DNA of 64,000 bases, taken from contig OX637403.1 in NCBI GenBank assembly GCA_951799425.1, forward strand, positions 23,464,811 through 23,528,810. The letters run 5' to 3'. This document shows positions 25,560 through 37,500 of this stretch, one piece after another. Position 1 is the stretch's first letter, and the number at the start of each line of letters is the position of its first letter. The DNA comes from Ilex aquifolium (taxonomy: Eukaryota; Streptophyta; Magnoliopsida; Aquifoliales; Aquifoliaceae). The translations under genes and the position numbers were made by a program. Below the pieces are notes generated by a model. It made no database searches. It was not told the origin of the DNA and saw nothing but the letters and a program-made list of their open reading frames with translations.

Positions 25560-26827
25560 TAGTTCCTTCTAATGCCAACATTCGGGCCAAGTTATTGCAT
25601 GAGGTTCACAATTCCAATATAGGAGGGCACTCGTGGGTCTTGCGCACATTTAAAAAATTATCACAGCAATTTTATTGGCCACGTATGTACCAGTCGGTTC
25701 AGGAGTATGTTAAAAGCTACGAGATATGTCAAAAATTAAAATCTGAGCATTTGGCACCCACTGGCCTTCTCCAACCTCTGCCCATTCCTTGCCAAGTGTG
25801 GGATGATATTACTTTAGATTTCATTGAAGGTTTGCCCACTTCAGGCGGCCAAGATACTATACTGATGGTTGTTGACAGATTAAGCAAATCAGCTCATTTT
25901 CTTGTTTTAACTCACCTTTTTACAGCTAAGACAGTGGCGAACAAATTCGTGGAAGGTGTGATTAAGTTGCATGGTCTACCTCGGTCTATTATTAATGACC
26001 GTGACCCAATATTTATTAGCAATTTTTGGCAAGAATTCTTTAAAATGTCAGGTTCCAAGTTGCGACTTAGTTCCGCCTACCACCCACAAACAGATGGACA
26101 GACGGAGGTGGTTAACCGTTGTGTGGAACAATATTTACGTAGCTCTGCCCACCAGTGGCCGCGAAAATGGAGTGCCTACCTACCTTGGGCAGAGCTGTGG
26201 TATAATACCACTTATCATGCTTATACGGGTATGACTCCATTCCAGGTGTTATATGGGCGCCCTCCTCCACCCATTCCGACTTATAAAGATGGCTAATCAC
26301 CTATAAATGAGGTGGACCAGAGATTACTGTCAAGAGATGAGCTGCTTAAAAAATTGAAGCACAACTTGGAGGCGTCCATTAATAGAATGAAGAAAATGGC
26401 TGCTCTCAAGAGGAGAGATGTTGCCTTTGAAGTTGGAGATTTGGTGCTTCTCAAGTTCCATCTGTACCGTCAACAGTCAACTTTCAAACGTGCCCACCAG
26501 AAGCTGGTCACCCGATTCTTTGGGCCCTATCCCATTGTGCAAAAAATCGGAGTTGTTGCCTATAAACTCCAACTGCCAGATGGATCCCGCATTCACCCAG
26601 TTTTCCACGTCTCCTTGCTGAAAAAGTTTGTTGGTGAGCATACTGCACCTACTAACGAGTTCCCTCCAGTTTCGGAGGAAGGAGTTATCCTTCTCGAGCC
26701 TCAGCATATCCTGGATACTCGTTGGGTCAAACAAGGCTCTACTTTTGTGAAAGAAAGTTTGGTTCAAAGGAAACACTTACCTGCAGAGGAGGCAACGTGG
26801 GAAAACACTCAACTGCTGCTCGACTAA
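25560..26827 (+). pseudogene. Integrase and chromodomain, Reina-like element
   Basis: The segment includes the zinc-binding N-terminal region, the catalytic core (ITLDFIEGLPTSGGQD, INDRDPIFISNFWQEFF, HPQTDGQTEVVNR) and, at the end, a chromodomain (HILDTRWVKQG ... PAEEATWE). In chromoviruses the chromodomain is thought to guide integration into particular chromatin. Only one stop (TAA 26294-26296) interrupts it, so this is the best-kept part of the element. Confidence 0.9.
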
Positions 26828-26861
26828 TTCTCCAATGTGGACCTTGAGGACAAGAGTCCAC

Positions 26862-26877
26862 TGGGAGGGGGAAGTGT
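26862..26877 (+). other. Polypurine tract of the Reina-like element
   Basis: A purine-rich run (GGGAGGGGGAAG) ends just before the 3' LTR, as expected for plus-strand priming. Confidence 0.8.
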
Positions 26878-27210
26878 TGATGAGCCGAGAAGATCGGCCA
26901 GGCCACCAAAACCAAATCCCAAATATCAGGGATAAAGATGGACGTGAGAAGACCGTTGCAGACAATTAGGAGATGGGGTTGAATGGGTCAGCATTTTTGT
27001 TTCTTGTTATTTCTTTTAATCCAGTAGTGCAGTAGTGGTCCTTTATTTCAGCAAGTTGTACGTAGAAGTAGTTTGGGCTTTGCTTATTTAAGCAACCTAA
27101 GACAAGAATAAAAACATCCAGGGAATTATTATCCAGTATATTGGTTATTCTCTTGCCATAAACAGAGATACTTTCATGTGAATGCTTACAGGGCTTGACT
27201 GGGACCATCA
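26878..27210 (+). repeat. 3' LTR of the Reina-like element (333 bp)
   Basis: Starts TGATGAGCC and ends ACCATCA, followed by the TSD ACCAC. It differs from the 5' LTR at about 17 positions and lacks the 31-bp duplicated segment. Confidence 0.92.
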
Positions 27211-27215
27211 ACCAC

Positions 27216-28800
27216 CATGGCCACTATCAGACCAATCATCACACTATAATAGCCACCACACCACCATGGCTACGACCAGACCCATAATTGGGACAAAAAT
27301 CCTCAATCAAACTATCACCAAGTGAACCCCCAATTAGTGATGTAGTCCATGGTGGTGATAAGTAACAAGCAATGAAGACGAGGGAGGGGGAGAAGAAGAA
27401 ATGAAAACTGAAATGGGATTATATTTTCTCTCTCTGTTTTGATCTATGAGGTAGGTTTTGTGCCTCTCTCTCACTCTATATCTCCCCCTCTATTTCTTGC
27501 AATTGGTTATGTATATCTATGAGCATTTGTATTGTTTTTTGGATTTAGATTGGTTTTCGGGTGGAGACTTGCACTTTGTTTGGAATTTTCGAGTGTGTTT
27601 GTCGTGAGATCTCAGATGAATTTGGATTTGGAAAAGGTAAATTCTGGCAGTGTTAGTGACATGTATGGTGAGGAAATGGAAGAGTGGTGGCGCCGGTGCT
27701 GGTGAATAAAGTTTGCAAAGTGTTTTGTAATGACCTAAATTTGCATCCCAAATGAACGGGGACTACTAGATGAGTGAGTTCTATCAACTTTTTAAAATGG
27801 GAATCACTGAACAGGAAGCACTGAACAGGGACTACTAAATGAGTGGGTTCCATCAACTTTTTTAAATAGGAATCACTGATACAATGATCCTTATTGATTT
27901 GAGATGCTAATTTGAGTTACAAATTTGGGTTACATAGAATTACTTGTTCCAAACGAATCTTAACAATAGAGATCTATGTTTTACACGCGTACAAAGTTTA
28001 AGGGTATTAATGAAATATGTCATATTTGAGGGAGTCTATGTGTTTTAATGGATCTAAATATAATTTACCTTTGAATAAATTATCGTAGTTCAAAAAAGAA
28101 AAATATATTAGGTTGTCAAACATTGATAATTATTTATTATTTTTTGTTTGTTACAGTGTACTTTTAAACATGGACGATTATATATAATTAATTAATCACA
28201 TAACATGTCACTTGTACATTTTATATTTTCTCAATATATAATGGGAACTGGCTGAGGCGGTGGGTACTCTAGTGGGAGTAGGTGAGGCGTGGGCCTGAAA
28301 AAATGTCTTGGTCGCTGGAACATTAGGGTACGAAGTGGCTCTGTAATTTAATCTGAAATTGTTGTAAATATTATAATTATATTATATATGCATTATATTA
28401 TATATAAAATAAATGACCTATAACCAGGGCTAATATTATCATAGTTAATAGTTTTATTCAACTATACTATTTAACAAGTTATCATTATCGACAGACTTAT
28501 AATATAGAGAATGTATCAATATCAATATTTGTATAATATTTTTGAAAAAAAATTAGTTTGGCTCATAAAATTAAAAAAAATGGTTTTATACTTGTCACCA
28601 TAAAAATTGGTGCTTAATTTTTGAAACAAGTTTTTGTAGCTCGTTTTAAATTTTAACAAATTGAAATTTTGAACTTCAATTTAACTTTTGTCTTTTAAAT
28701 TTTATTTTTTTATTACCGCCATATTAGCACAACATTATTTTGTTACTGAATTTGGTCCCTTTTTTTGTCAATTTAACACCACCTTTAGAAATAAGCCACA
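27216..28800. other. AT-rich non-coding stretch after the retrotransposon nest
   Basis: This continues the DNA interrupted at 12192. It has CCA-rich and CT-rich patches (27216-27500) and a short near-duplicate (27765-27790 with 27825-27880) but no coding region I can support. The imperfect inverted match to 11873-11925 lies at about 28003-28058. Confidence 0.5.
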
Positions 28801-28882
28801 TTTTTTTTTTTTTGGTTGACCATCAAACTTATGGAAACAAGTATTTTCATTTGTAAGAGGAACACTCATCTATGTGATCACA

Positions 28883-28993
28883 CTAACGGACCTTTAATTC
28901 AATGGTACTTCGTGTCTTGTGAAAGATTTGTCTTTTTAATGTCAAAGGTTCAAGTCCCCCTCCCCTTCCCCCTTCCACAAAAAAAGAAAAAAA
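28883..28993 (+). mobile_element. SINE (tRNA-type, 111 bp)
   Basis: A short element with an internal RNA polymerase III B-box (GGTTCAAGTCC near 28947), a pyrimidine-rich CCCTCCCC block and an A-rich tail. It is flanked by a perfect 15-bp TSD (28868-28882 and 28994-29008). A possible A-box lies around AATTCAATGGTAC. The copy at 51117-51234 shares the CCAATGGTACT/TTCAATGGTACT core, the B-box and the tail, so both belong to one family. SINEs move using LINE enzymes supplied in trans. Confidence 0.88.
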
Positions 28994-29059
28994 ATCTATG
29001 TGATCACATCCTCATTTTATTATTACATGTCAAACCATTAATTTCTTTTGAATATAATA

Positions 29060-29951
29060 GGAGAAAATTAAAATTTCAATCACACCATTTCTAGTTTACC
29101 ATATCTTCAAGGACACCTCCTCTATTATCCAAATTATTACTAACAATCTTTCTAGTTTATATTTAAACATCACTAACATCCCCTGCCGTTAAACCATCAT
29201 TTTACAAAAAAAAATCATCAAAAATACTAATATTATCCCTACATAAACCCCAAACAATTTTTTTGCATAAAATTCAATTAAAATTTGAACTGATTAAAAT
29301 TTATTTTTTTACATATTAAAATTTGAACCAATTAAAATTCAATTCGATTTGATTAAATTTTATTTTTTTACTTATTAAAATTCGATTCGATTTGACTCTA
29401 CCTGAACTGTTGGTGCCGATTAAAATTTGTTTCGAGTCAATTTAAATTTATATTTTTTTCTTATTAAAATTCGATTCAAGTGGATTAAAATTCATTTTTT
29501 ACGTATTAAAATTTGAGTTGATCAAAATTTATATTTTTTTATGTATCAAAATTATGACAAATTAAAATTCAATGCGAGTTGAATAAAATTTGATTCGAGC
29601 CGATTAAATTTTAATCAGCTCAAATTTTAATATGCAAAAAATATAATTTTTAATCGACTCAAATTTTAAGACGTAAAAAATAAATTTTAATTAACTCGAA
29701 TCGAGTTTTAATCGGCCCGAATTTTAATATGTAAAAAATTTTAAAAAATAAAAGGGGTCTCACTGAAAATATGTCTATCTAGAGGAGATGTGGATGTAGT
29801 TTTTTCTAAAATATATCATGGGCAATTTGGTAAAATTGTATTATAGTTAACATTTTTAATTTAATAGGGGGTGTCAATAAAGATTCAAAAAATAGAGGGG
29901 ATGTCCTTGAAAATATGATAAACTAGATAAGGTGTGACTGAAATTTTCCCC
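29060..29951. mobile_element. Foldback / long inverted-repeat element (about 0.9 kb)
   Basis: The two ends are imperfect inverted copies: 29060-29145 (GAAAATT...TCAATCACACC..., TCTAGTTTACCATAT, CAAGGACACCTCCTCTATT) against 29860-29951 on the other strand. Between them is AT-rich DNA made of repeated ATTAAAATTYGATT-type units that are themselves arranged head-to-head around 29600. I could not find a matching target-site duplication, and no coding region is present. It resembles a MITE or foldback element. Confidence 0.65.
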
Positions 29952-31053
29952 ATGAGAAATATTCTCCCGAAGTTTTTTAAAAATCTAATGGAAAGCATAT
30001 AAATTTAAGGGGTTAAAAGTATTTTTCGAAAGATGAGTGGCTGCCCCCTAGTCCCCTGTGTAGTACCGTCTTTGCCCCTACCTATTGATACCAAGTTTAA
30101 TATTAGATTTGATAGTCATTATGTTTGAGGGCTTAAAAGAAGTCTTAATTACATTGAAAAATAATAAGTTAAGAAGATCAATTATCTGCATTTCTATATT
30201 ATCTTGTCCTTTATAATTCTATTATCTATATTTCTTTAATTTTACAACACAAATGAAATAGTAATTAATTTTTTTAATGGATACTTCAAATTCAATACAT
30301 TATATTTTTTGATGATATAAAAACTAGCCATTAAGCACCCATCTTGCCCATTTGATCGTTTTCTCTATTTCACCTTTCTTCCTCATTTGTTTTTTGGGCA
30401 TCGATAAATAATGACAAAAATATATAGGATGATAAAAGGAATTATTTTTAAAGGAGTTTAAATATAAGATGGTTAGCTGGTGGAGGAGAGTAAAGGGTGA
30501 TTATATTAACTCTGATTGGAAGGAATCTCACATTTCTAAATTAATAATTTAATATTCAAAGAAATTATAAAACGAGGGGAAAGACTATTCATATTATAAT
30601 CAATAATTGATGAAAAAAATAAATTATTATTAAAAATTTAAATATTAGATAATATAAATATTAGTGTCATCATCAGAGATGGAGTTATTTTAACTCGTTA
30701 GTAAATAAATCCCCAAACACACACGCCCTGTGTCTCTCTCGCATCGGAAAAAACAGAGTAAACCCAAAATCATTTCATCCTCTCTCTCTCTCACACACAC
30801 ACAAAAACACTAAGGTAGTGTTTGGTAACATAGAGTATTTGTTTTTGTTTTTGCTTTCATTTTTTGGAAAAATAAAAAATTGTTTAGTGAATGTTTTCAT
30901 TTTTTTTTACTACTATGTTTTAAAAACAATGACAAAATATAGAAACATCTAAAATGATATTTTTGAAAACATCCAAAAAAACAAAATAAGCAGAAGGCTC
31001 CATACCCAATTAATGAGGTCTCGACTTTGATCCCTCTTAACAACAAAAGATCA

Positions 31054-31551
31054 GGGCCGGCTCAATAGCATTAAAAAAAAGTATGGGCTTTAGGCCCCAA
31101 ATTTTTAGGAGGTCCCAAATTTTTAGGTTCATTACTAACCCATAAAAAAATGAAATTCTTTAATTTTTCAAATCCTAAAAAAAGGCCCCAAAATATTAAG
31201 TACAATCAATATTTTTATTGTAATAATTTGGGTCTATGATTCTATTCATAACATTAGAAATTTAAAAATCATAAGTTGAAAAAATAAAAAGTACTCAAAA
31301 ATCAATTCATATTTACCATACTCTCTCTCCGTAAAAATTAGTACAAAACATTAAAAAAAGTTAAAATTAAATTCTATTTTTGATAAAAAATAAAAACAAA
31401 AGTTAAAATATTTTTTTCAGTAACATTATCACGTTCTTATTTGGTCTCTCTCATAAAATAAATTAAAAATAAGTTAATTTTTTTTTAAAATTAATATCAA
31501 AAATAAAATTCGAGGTTTTTGCTTTAACCTCCAATTGTCTTAAGCCACCTG
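31054..31551. mobile_element. Non-autonomous hAT-type element (498 bp)
   Basis: It starts CAGGGCCGGCTCAA and ends, as reverse complement, CAGGTGGCTTAAG. It is flanked by a perfect 8-bp TSD CAAAAGAT (31046-31053 and 31552-31559). CAGGG-type ends and 8-bp TSDs are the signature of the hAT superfamily. There is no transposase, so it would depend on another copy. Confidence 0.85.
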
Positions 31552-31589
31552 CAAAAGATTCATTTTTTTTCCTTACGATATAAACGGGC

Positions 31590-31990
31590 ATGAACAGCTG
31601 CAAAATCATGGTATGGTGGTCGCTCTGCTTGCTGGTGCTCGGTGGTCGTCGCCTTCGTGGGTCGCCTCTGGTTTAATGTCCATCGAAGCTCTGTCTCCGG
31701 TGAAGCTTTAATCTCTCCGGCGAAGCTGTAAGCTCTCTCTCTGCTGGTATCTCCATTTTTGATTTTTTTTTTTCAGATCTATGATTTCTGTTTCAGATTT
31801 AGGATTTATTTTTGTAGATCCATAGTTTATTTTTACAGATCTATCTATCTATATACACTTCGCACACACACACCCCCCCTACCCTTCGCGCGCACACACA
31901 CCCCTACCCATAGCACAACACACACAAATACACACCTAGCACACACAAACACACACACCCAACACACACAAATACACATACCCACAAATT
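31590..31990 (+). other. GC-richer leader-like segment followed by (CA)n microsatellite
   Basis: The stretch at 31610-31750 is richer in GC and CT than its surroundings (CTCTGTCTCCGGTGAAGC type) and resembles a plant 5' leader. It is followed by ACACAC-rich repeats at 31860-31985. A similar GT/CA-rich stretch lies at 39400-39540. I recognise no protein coded here. Confidence 0.35.
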
Positions 31991-32149
31991 GAAATCGCAT
32001 CACAAAAGTTGTTAGTTGGGTGTTGATTTGCTGTCAACCATAATGGACATCAAGTGTTTGTTGGAATGCCTAAGAGAAATATTGTATACTCCACCATTCT
32101 TTTTTCTTTTGATTGGTATGAATTTACTATGTACCCATTTTTTAAAGGT

Positions 32150-32820
32150 ATAATGTGTTGAAATTATGTTTCAATTAAAGTTAGTTGAGTTTTATTGAAA
32201 TTGAGGTATTGTGTGGATTTGGAATTGCATTTCTTTTGCTTTAACCAGAGCTCATATCACAACTTTCAAGCTAGAGAATACTTTTTATTTTGAGGAAGAC
32301 AATAAATTTGAAGGACTCTAACTTCCAAGCAATTGGATTTGTATTGATTGCTATTATTCTTTTACTCGAAAATTGTACTTAAATGCATATACATTGGATT
32401 CAGAATATGTTATTCTAGAATTGAAATTATTAGAGTATTGAATTGAATTTAGTTTTTTAGTCAGTTGCTTAGACTTTTTATACTTTAGGCTTTTTTGCTT
32501 TTTATAAATTGAATTGAATGTAATTGGTAATCCCGTTTTGTCTTTATTTCATTTGTATGTTCTTATGGAATTCATTTATGTTGTGGCAGTAATTGATAAA
32601 TGATTTCATTTTTATATGACTATGGCGTGATTGTGAGTCCTGTTTGGTGGTTATGAATTGTGTATACATGTTTAACTTTTTTGGGATACTATTTTTTGGG
32701 GGAAATTCTATCTAAACATTCCCGTGCATTCAGTTGCCGAGGTTGGCTACCATTGTATTGCTTTTGAGTGGTTTTGTTTTCTAGCATGTGTTGGCTATCT
32801 TTTAGAAACTTGGTGGTGGT
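32150..32820 (+). repeat. Partial third copy of the inverted-repeat arm
   Basis: This matches 34940-35590 in the same orientation (for example the stretch from GAGTTTTATTGAAATTGAGGTATTG through AGTCCTGTTTGGTGGTTATGAAT) and so also the left arm at about 4660-5320 inverted. Similarity stops abruptly after about 32820. There is no coding region in it. Confidence 0.88.
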
Positions 32821-34519
32821 AATGTCTTCCATGTAATGCTGCATGAGAAATTTTTTTTCTTATTAATTATTTGGGACTCTTGAAGATATTGTCGAGTTCA
32901 ATTGCCAGACATGAATGTACTCTCTATTTGTCCACCAATCTGTTTGTTTTTCCATGCATTCATAAAACTACACCTTATTGAGATATTTTGTTATTAGGTA
33001 AGGTACAATTTGCACCGAGTTTTGTAAGTAGGTTCAATTTGATGTGTTTTTTGGGATTCATGATTGTTTTTCTTTTGCTTGAATTGATTATTTGATGGAC
33101 AAACATTTGGAGCTTAATGTTTGCATATCTTTTGATTCCGAATAATTAGGCGAAGTTCTAATTATTATTTTTCACAAAATGTTAATCTATTCCAGGGGCA
33201 GATAAATGTTACTTTATTAGTTGTCTCAAGAGTTTCAACATCGCACTCTTTTTTTGTTGGCAAAGTTTGAACGGTAACATAGTGAGTTTTCTATGGTTTG
33301 ATAACATTTTTTCTATTTTTTTTTTTATTTCGGGTTTAGTTAAAGGCATTGAACATTACACCAGTGAGCGCGAAGATTTTCTCAATATTGGTTGCAACAT
33401 ATTCCTATTGGTAATTACTTCTTCAATTAAATTTCAGCTTTTTGATAGACTATTTTTGCAAATTGATAATCATAGTATTGGGACATTTACTAAGTGAATG
33501 ATGTCTTATAACTTTTATATGTGCGATGGCTTTAATTATCATGGATTTTATAATTTTATAGTGTGAATTTGAATTTATGTGATTTAGATATTATAAATCT
33601 TTATTTTTATTTGAGGGGTGATTTAATGAGTATACAATTTGGATAACGTTGGCATGACGTAGTGGTGGTGGCATATTTTTGAATTTACATGATTCCACAG
33701 TCTATATAGGTTCAATTGATCAGTTGGTCATGCACCCACTTTCTATGTCTCAAATGGACCCATATAATATTTTTCTTTTCAGTTAGTTTTTAATTTTTTT
33801 GTTTGCATTTTTTGTTGAAGAAATATTTGGGAGGGAAGAAGGCTTTGATAAAGAGAGTACTTTAGAGAATAATTACATTGTTCATTGTTTTTTTTCCCGG
33901 TATGTACATTGTTCATTGTTTTTTTCCCCATTATATACATTGTTCATGGTTAATTGGTCTATTCAATATATTAGTGGAACAATTGCATTCTTTTTGTTTA
34001 GGCTATGGTTTAAATTAGAACAGATGATCAAGAGAAGACTTTTTAATTTCAAGCAAGAGAATACTTTGGAATTGGAGGCTTGGCAGGGCCACATATAAAG
34101 ATTGGGTCGTGGAATTACTAACCTAGCAACAATCTTGCTGAACATTGGATACCTCTTCTTAACTCGTAAGTTCCCTATTTTGGCAATGTTATATTTACAA
34201 CCGTCGCGTTCTATTTTTGTACGAACCTTTGTCGTTTATTATTCGTATTTCTCTAAGCTTTGGATGTTTAGTCAACCTAGAAAATCTAGGAACATTTTGT
34301 CTTGGTGCAGTATCCATCCCTACCCACAATGTAAAGAAAAACGACTCTAGAAAATTTACAATGGCCACATATTGTAAATCAGGAAATTTTATTCAATTTT
34401 ACAATGGCTACATAAAATCATGAATAATTCAAGCGTAAAAATTTTCTATCTTATCTTTGCAATGGCTTCAGATTTTAAATTTGCAATGGTTTTCACTATA
34501 TCCTATGCATTGCATGGGT
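32821..34519. other. AT-rich non-coding stretch between repeat copies
   Basis: No gene is supported. There are T-rich runs and a short local duplication at 33888-33935 (ACATTGTTCATTGTTTTTTTCCC type). Open frames here are short and have no recognisable domain. Confidence 0.5.
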
Positions 34520-37500
34520 TATCACTATATTGTACGTGTGTACATTATGAATTCATAAATGTTATTGTCGTACATGAGCATAATGATGGTTAGTAATGAA
34601 TTTGACTTTTAGTGTGAAGTACATAATTTTCCTTGGTTTAGTTTATCTGCGAATTTTTCTTGCAGTTTATCATAGGTAGTTTTGTCTATCTTTTTTCTTT
34701 GTTTGTGAACAATTTTGAAATTCATTTACCTTATAAATGAGAAAGATTTCATTGAGTTGGTTGTGGTTTGAAATATTCACAGGTAGGTCATGTTTTTTGA
34801 AATTAAAAAAAGGAAGCATGTAGATGACATTGAAGCCTCAGGCTTACCATGACCTCCTTTTCATTCATTTCGTTCCTATCGAAATGATGGATTACATTTT
34901 ATCCATTTCTTTTTATTCTTTCGCAATCATGGATTATTTTTATTATGTTTCAATTCAAGTTTGTTGAGTTTTATCGAAATTGAGGTATTGTGTGGATTTG
35001 GAATTGCATTTCTTTTGCTTTAACTAGAGTTCATGTTACAACTTTCAAGCTAGAGAATACTTTTTATTTCGAGGAAGACAAAAAATTTGAAAGACTCCAA
35101 CTTCCAAGCAGTTGGATTTGTATTGATTGCTATTATTCTTTTGCTTGAAAGTTGTACTTAAATGCATATACATTGGATTGAGAATATGTTATTCTAGAAT
35201 TGAAATTAGAGTATTGAATTGAATTTAGTTTTTTAGTCAGTTGCTCAGACTTTTTATACTTTAGGCTTTTATGCTTTTTATAAATTGAATGTAATTGGTA
35301 ATCCCAGTTTGTCTTTATTTCATTTGTATGTTATTATGGAATTCATTTATGTTGTGGTGGTGATTGATATATGATTTCGTTTTGATATGACTATGGTGTG
35401 ATTGTGAGTCCTGTTTGGTGGTTATGAATCGTGTATACAGTTTGAACTTTTTTGGGATACTATTTTTAGGGGAAATTCTATCTAAACATTCACGCGCATT
35501 TAGCTATTGAGGTTGGCTACTATTGTATTGCTTGAGAGTGGTTTTGTTTTCTAGCATATGTTGACTATCTTTTAGAAACTTGAGGTTGGCTACTATTATT
35601 TTTATTTTTTTTCAACAGATTATTGCATAAAGTACTGGATATGTCTGTGCATATGTGTCCGGTTGAAAATATTAAGTTCTAAAAATGTTGTGCTTATGAT
35701 TTTTTTGAAAATAGGCACCCATGCAGCATGCATTTTAAAATAATAAGCAAATATATGTTTGTGCTTATTTTTTCCCTCGATTTTTAAAGTTAATAAGACT
35801 AATTATTGTACTTTGAGTCGAGTTTGTTTGATAGGTTTACTTTGACGGTGGAATAAAGCTTTTCTTGCTTAACAAAAGACATGGAAAATTTTTCAATGGG
35901 ACTACCAAGAGCTTTTAGTCAGATGCCTGTAGTTTTAAAATGCATGCTTCATGGATGTACGAAGTTTGGGATGTTTTATGTGGAAGCAGTTTAAAATGCA
36001 TGCATATAGTTTTAAAACACATGCTTAATTGTTTATGCTACTTTAGTTTTGGACTTATTTTCTAGCAATTCTACATGGAGTTGGACATTACAATAATTTG
36101 GAATTATGTAGTTGCGTGTGTCGTGGGTGTCTAAGTCTTGCTATGAACTGTTATATAGATGAAGTTGAATTAGACTGTATAATGGGTATTAGTATGTTTT
36201 TGCGTTAGTTTGTACATGGTTGTGTTAAGGGATGACCATGCAGTGGTGGTGTGTTTGAAATTTGGGGTTGTGTTTTCTTTAATTATAAAAACACATGCCA
36301 TTGAATCGTGCACCAAAAGATACACAACCAGCAATTTAACCAACACCGAGTCATTGCACCGAAAGATGCACAATCGTCGCACTGCCATTACCGTGGTGTT
36401 AACCCAGTGCCTAAAGAAAATATGCTCACCCACAGAAAGCACTTACACCCAATTATTTAAATTTGTCCCAATTAATTACCCTCATGCATTTCCCCCCATT
36501 AGTTTTCCCAAAATTGAAATTGATACATTCCCTCTAAATAATTGTATGAAAATTTCCTCTCCTTCTCGCATTTTGAGATTTGGGATTGACCCTATTTTCT
36601 AGGTATAATTAATATTGACTAGATTACTGTGAAATTAAAAACCCTAAAATTTTTGAAGTAGTTTTGAAAACCCTAGAATTTTTTAGTTTTTATATCATGC
36701 TTAGTTAGGGTTTGAAAACCCACATTATGGGTTTGTTTTACTTATTGGATTTTTATTGTCACTTGATTGCTTTTAGAGTACAGTAATGTGTGTTTGCTTG
36801 GAAAGAGTGAAATTTTAGGCTGCAAAAATTCCCAATTTATTTGCGTTATATGTTATGGATCGGTTTTCAAGTTGATTAATGTGGGTCTACTTAATTATCT
36901 AATCTCATGCCATGGATTCGTTTAAAGTTGATTGGTGTGGGTCTGTTTAGATTAGTTTAATGATTGGAACGATTGTATGTTCACTTTTCTCTTTGGATGG
37001 TTTGTTCGCTTTTCTCTTTGGGTGGTTTGTTCGCTTTTCTCTTTCACCTAAATGTGCTTCAGAAGTCTAATAATGAGAAGTATTTACTGTGATTAGTTCA
37101 AGGCGCGTTCCATTTTATACGTTACGTCATACTCCTTTTTTATTACTGTGACTATTTGCATCCTATACGTGTAAGTGTTCACAATGCAGATATGTGTATG
37201 TCTAAGTTTCTCGATGTAATTTTTTAAGTTGCTTAAAAATGATCCATGTTATGCACGATGAGCAATGTTAATCGAACATTAACTAAGTTGGTGCATAGAA
37301 CTCGCGTAAAATTATTTTAGAGCTATTAAAGCAACTTTGCCCAACCCCATAACCCAGCATCAAACAAACCATTTTGATATATAAATGTGTTGTGTTATCA
37401 ATTGGGGGAGTTATCATTACTAAGATTAGGTTTTCATTGTCTTTTTGAATCTTCAAATAATTGCGTTTTCCTAGTCATTAATTTTATTGTGGTCTTTATA

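Larger units (their letters stand above)
12198..27210 (+). mobile_element. Reina-like Ty3/Gypsy chromovirus, full length but split by a nested insertion
   Basis: The two LTRs (12198-12561 and 26878-27210) are flanked by a 5-bp TSD ACCAC (12193-12197 and 27211-27215). Without the inner element (14738-24631) and one inner TSD copy it is about 5.1 kb. Short LTRs, gag, protease, reverse transcriptase, RNase H, integrase and a C-terminal chromodomain in that order fit the small Reina clade. The LTRs differ at about 17 positions in 333 aligned bases (about 5%), plus a 31-bp length difference, so this insertion is older than the one inside it. The coding region has several stops and frameshifts and cannot make a working polyprotein. 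Confidence 0.93.

Noticed and set aside
30825..30990. MITE-like start AGTGTTTGGTAAC
   Set aside because: Resembles the end of common plant MITEs, but no inverted partner or TSD was found.
36210..36602. 130-codon open frame in the right repeat arm
   Set aside because: Its counterpart in the left arm is frameshifted, and the product has no recognisable domain. It looks like chance in a repeat.
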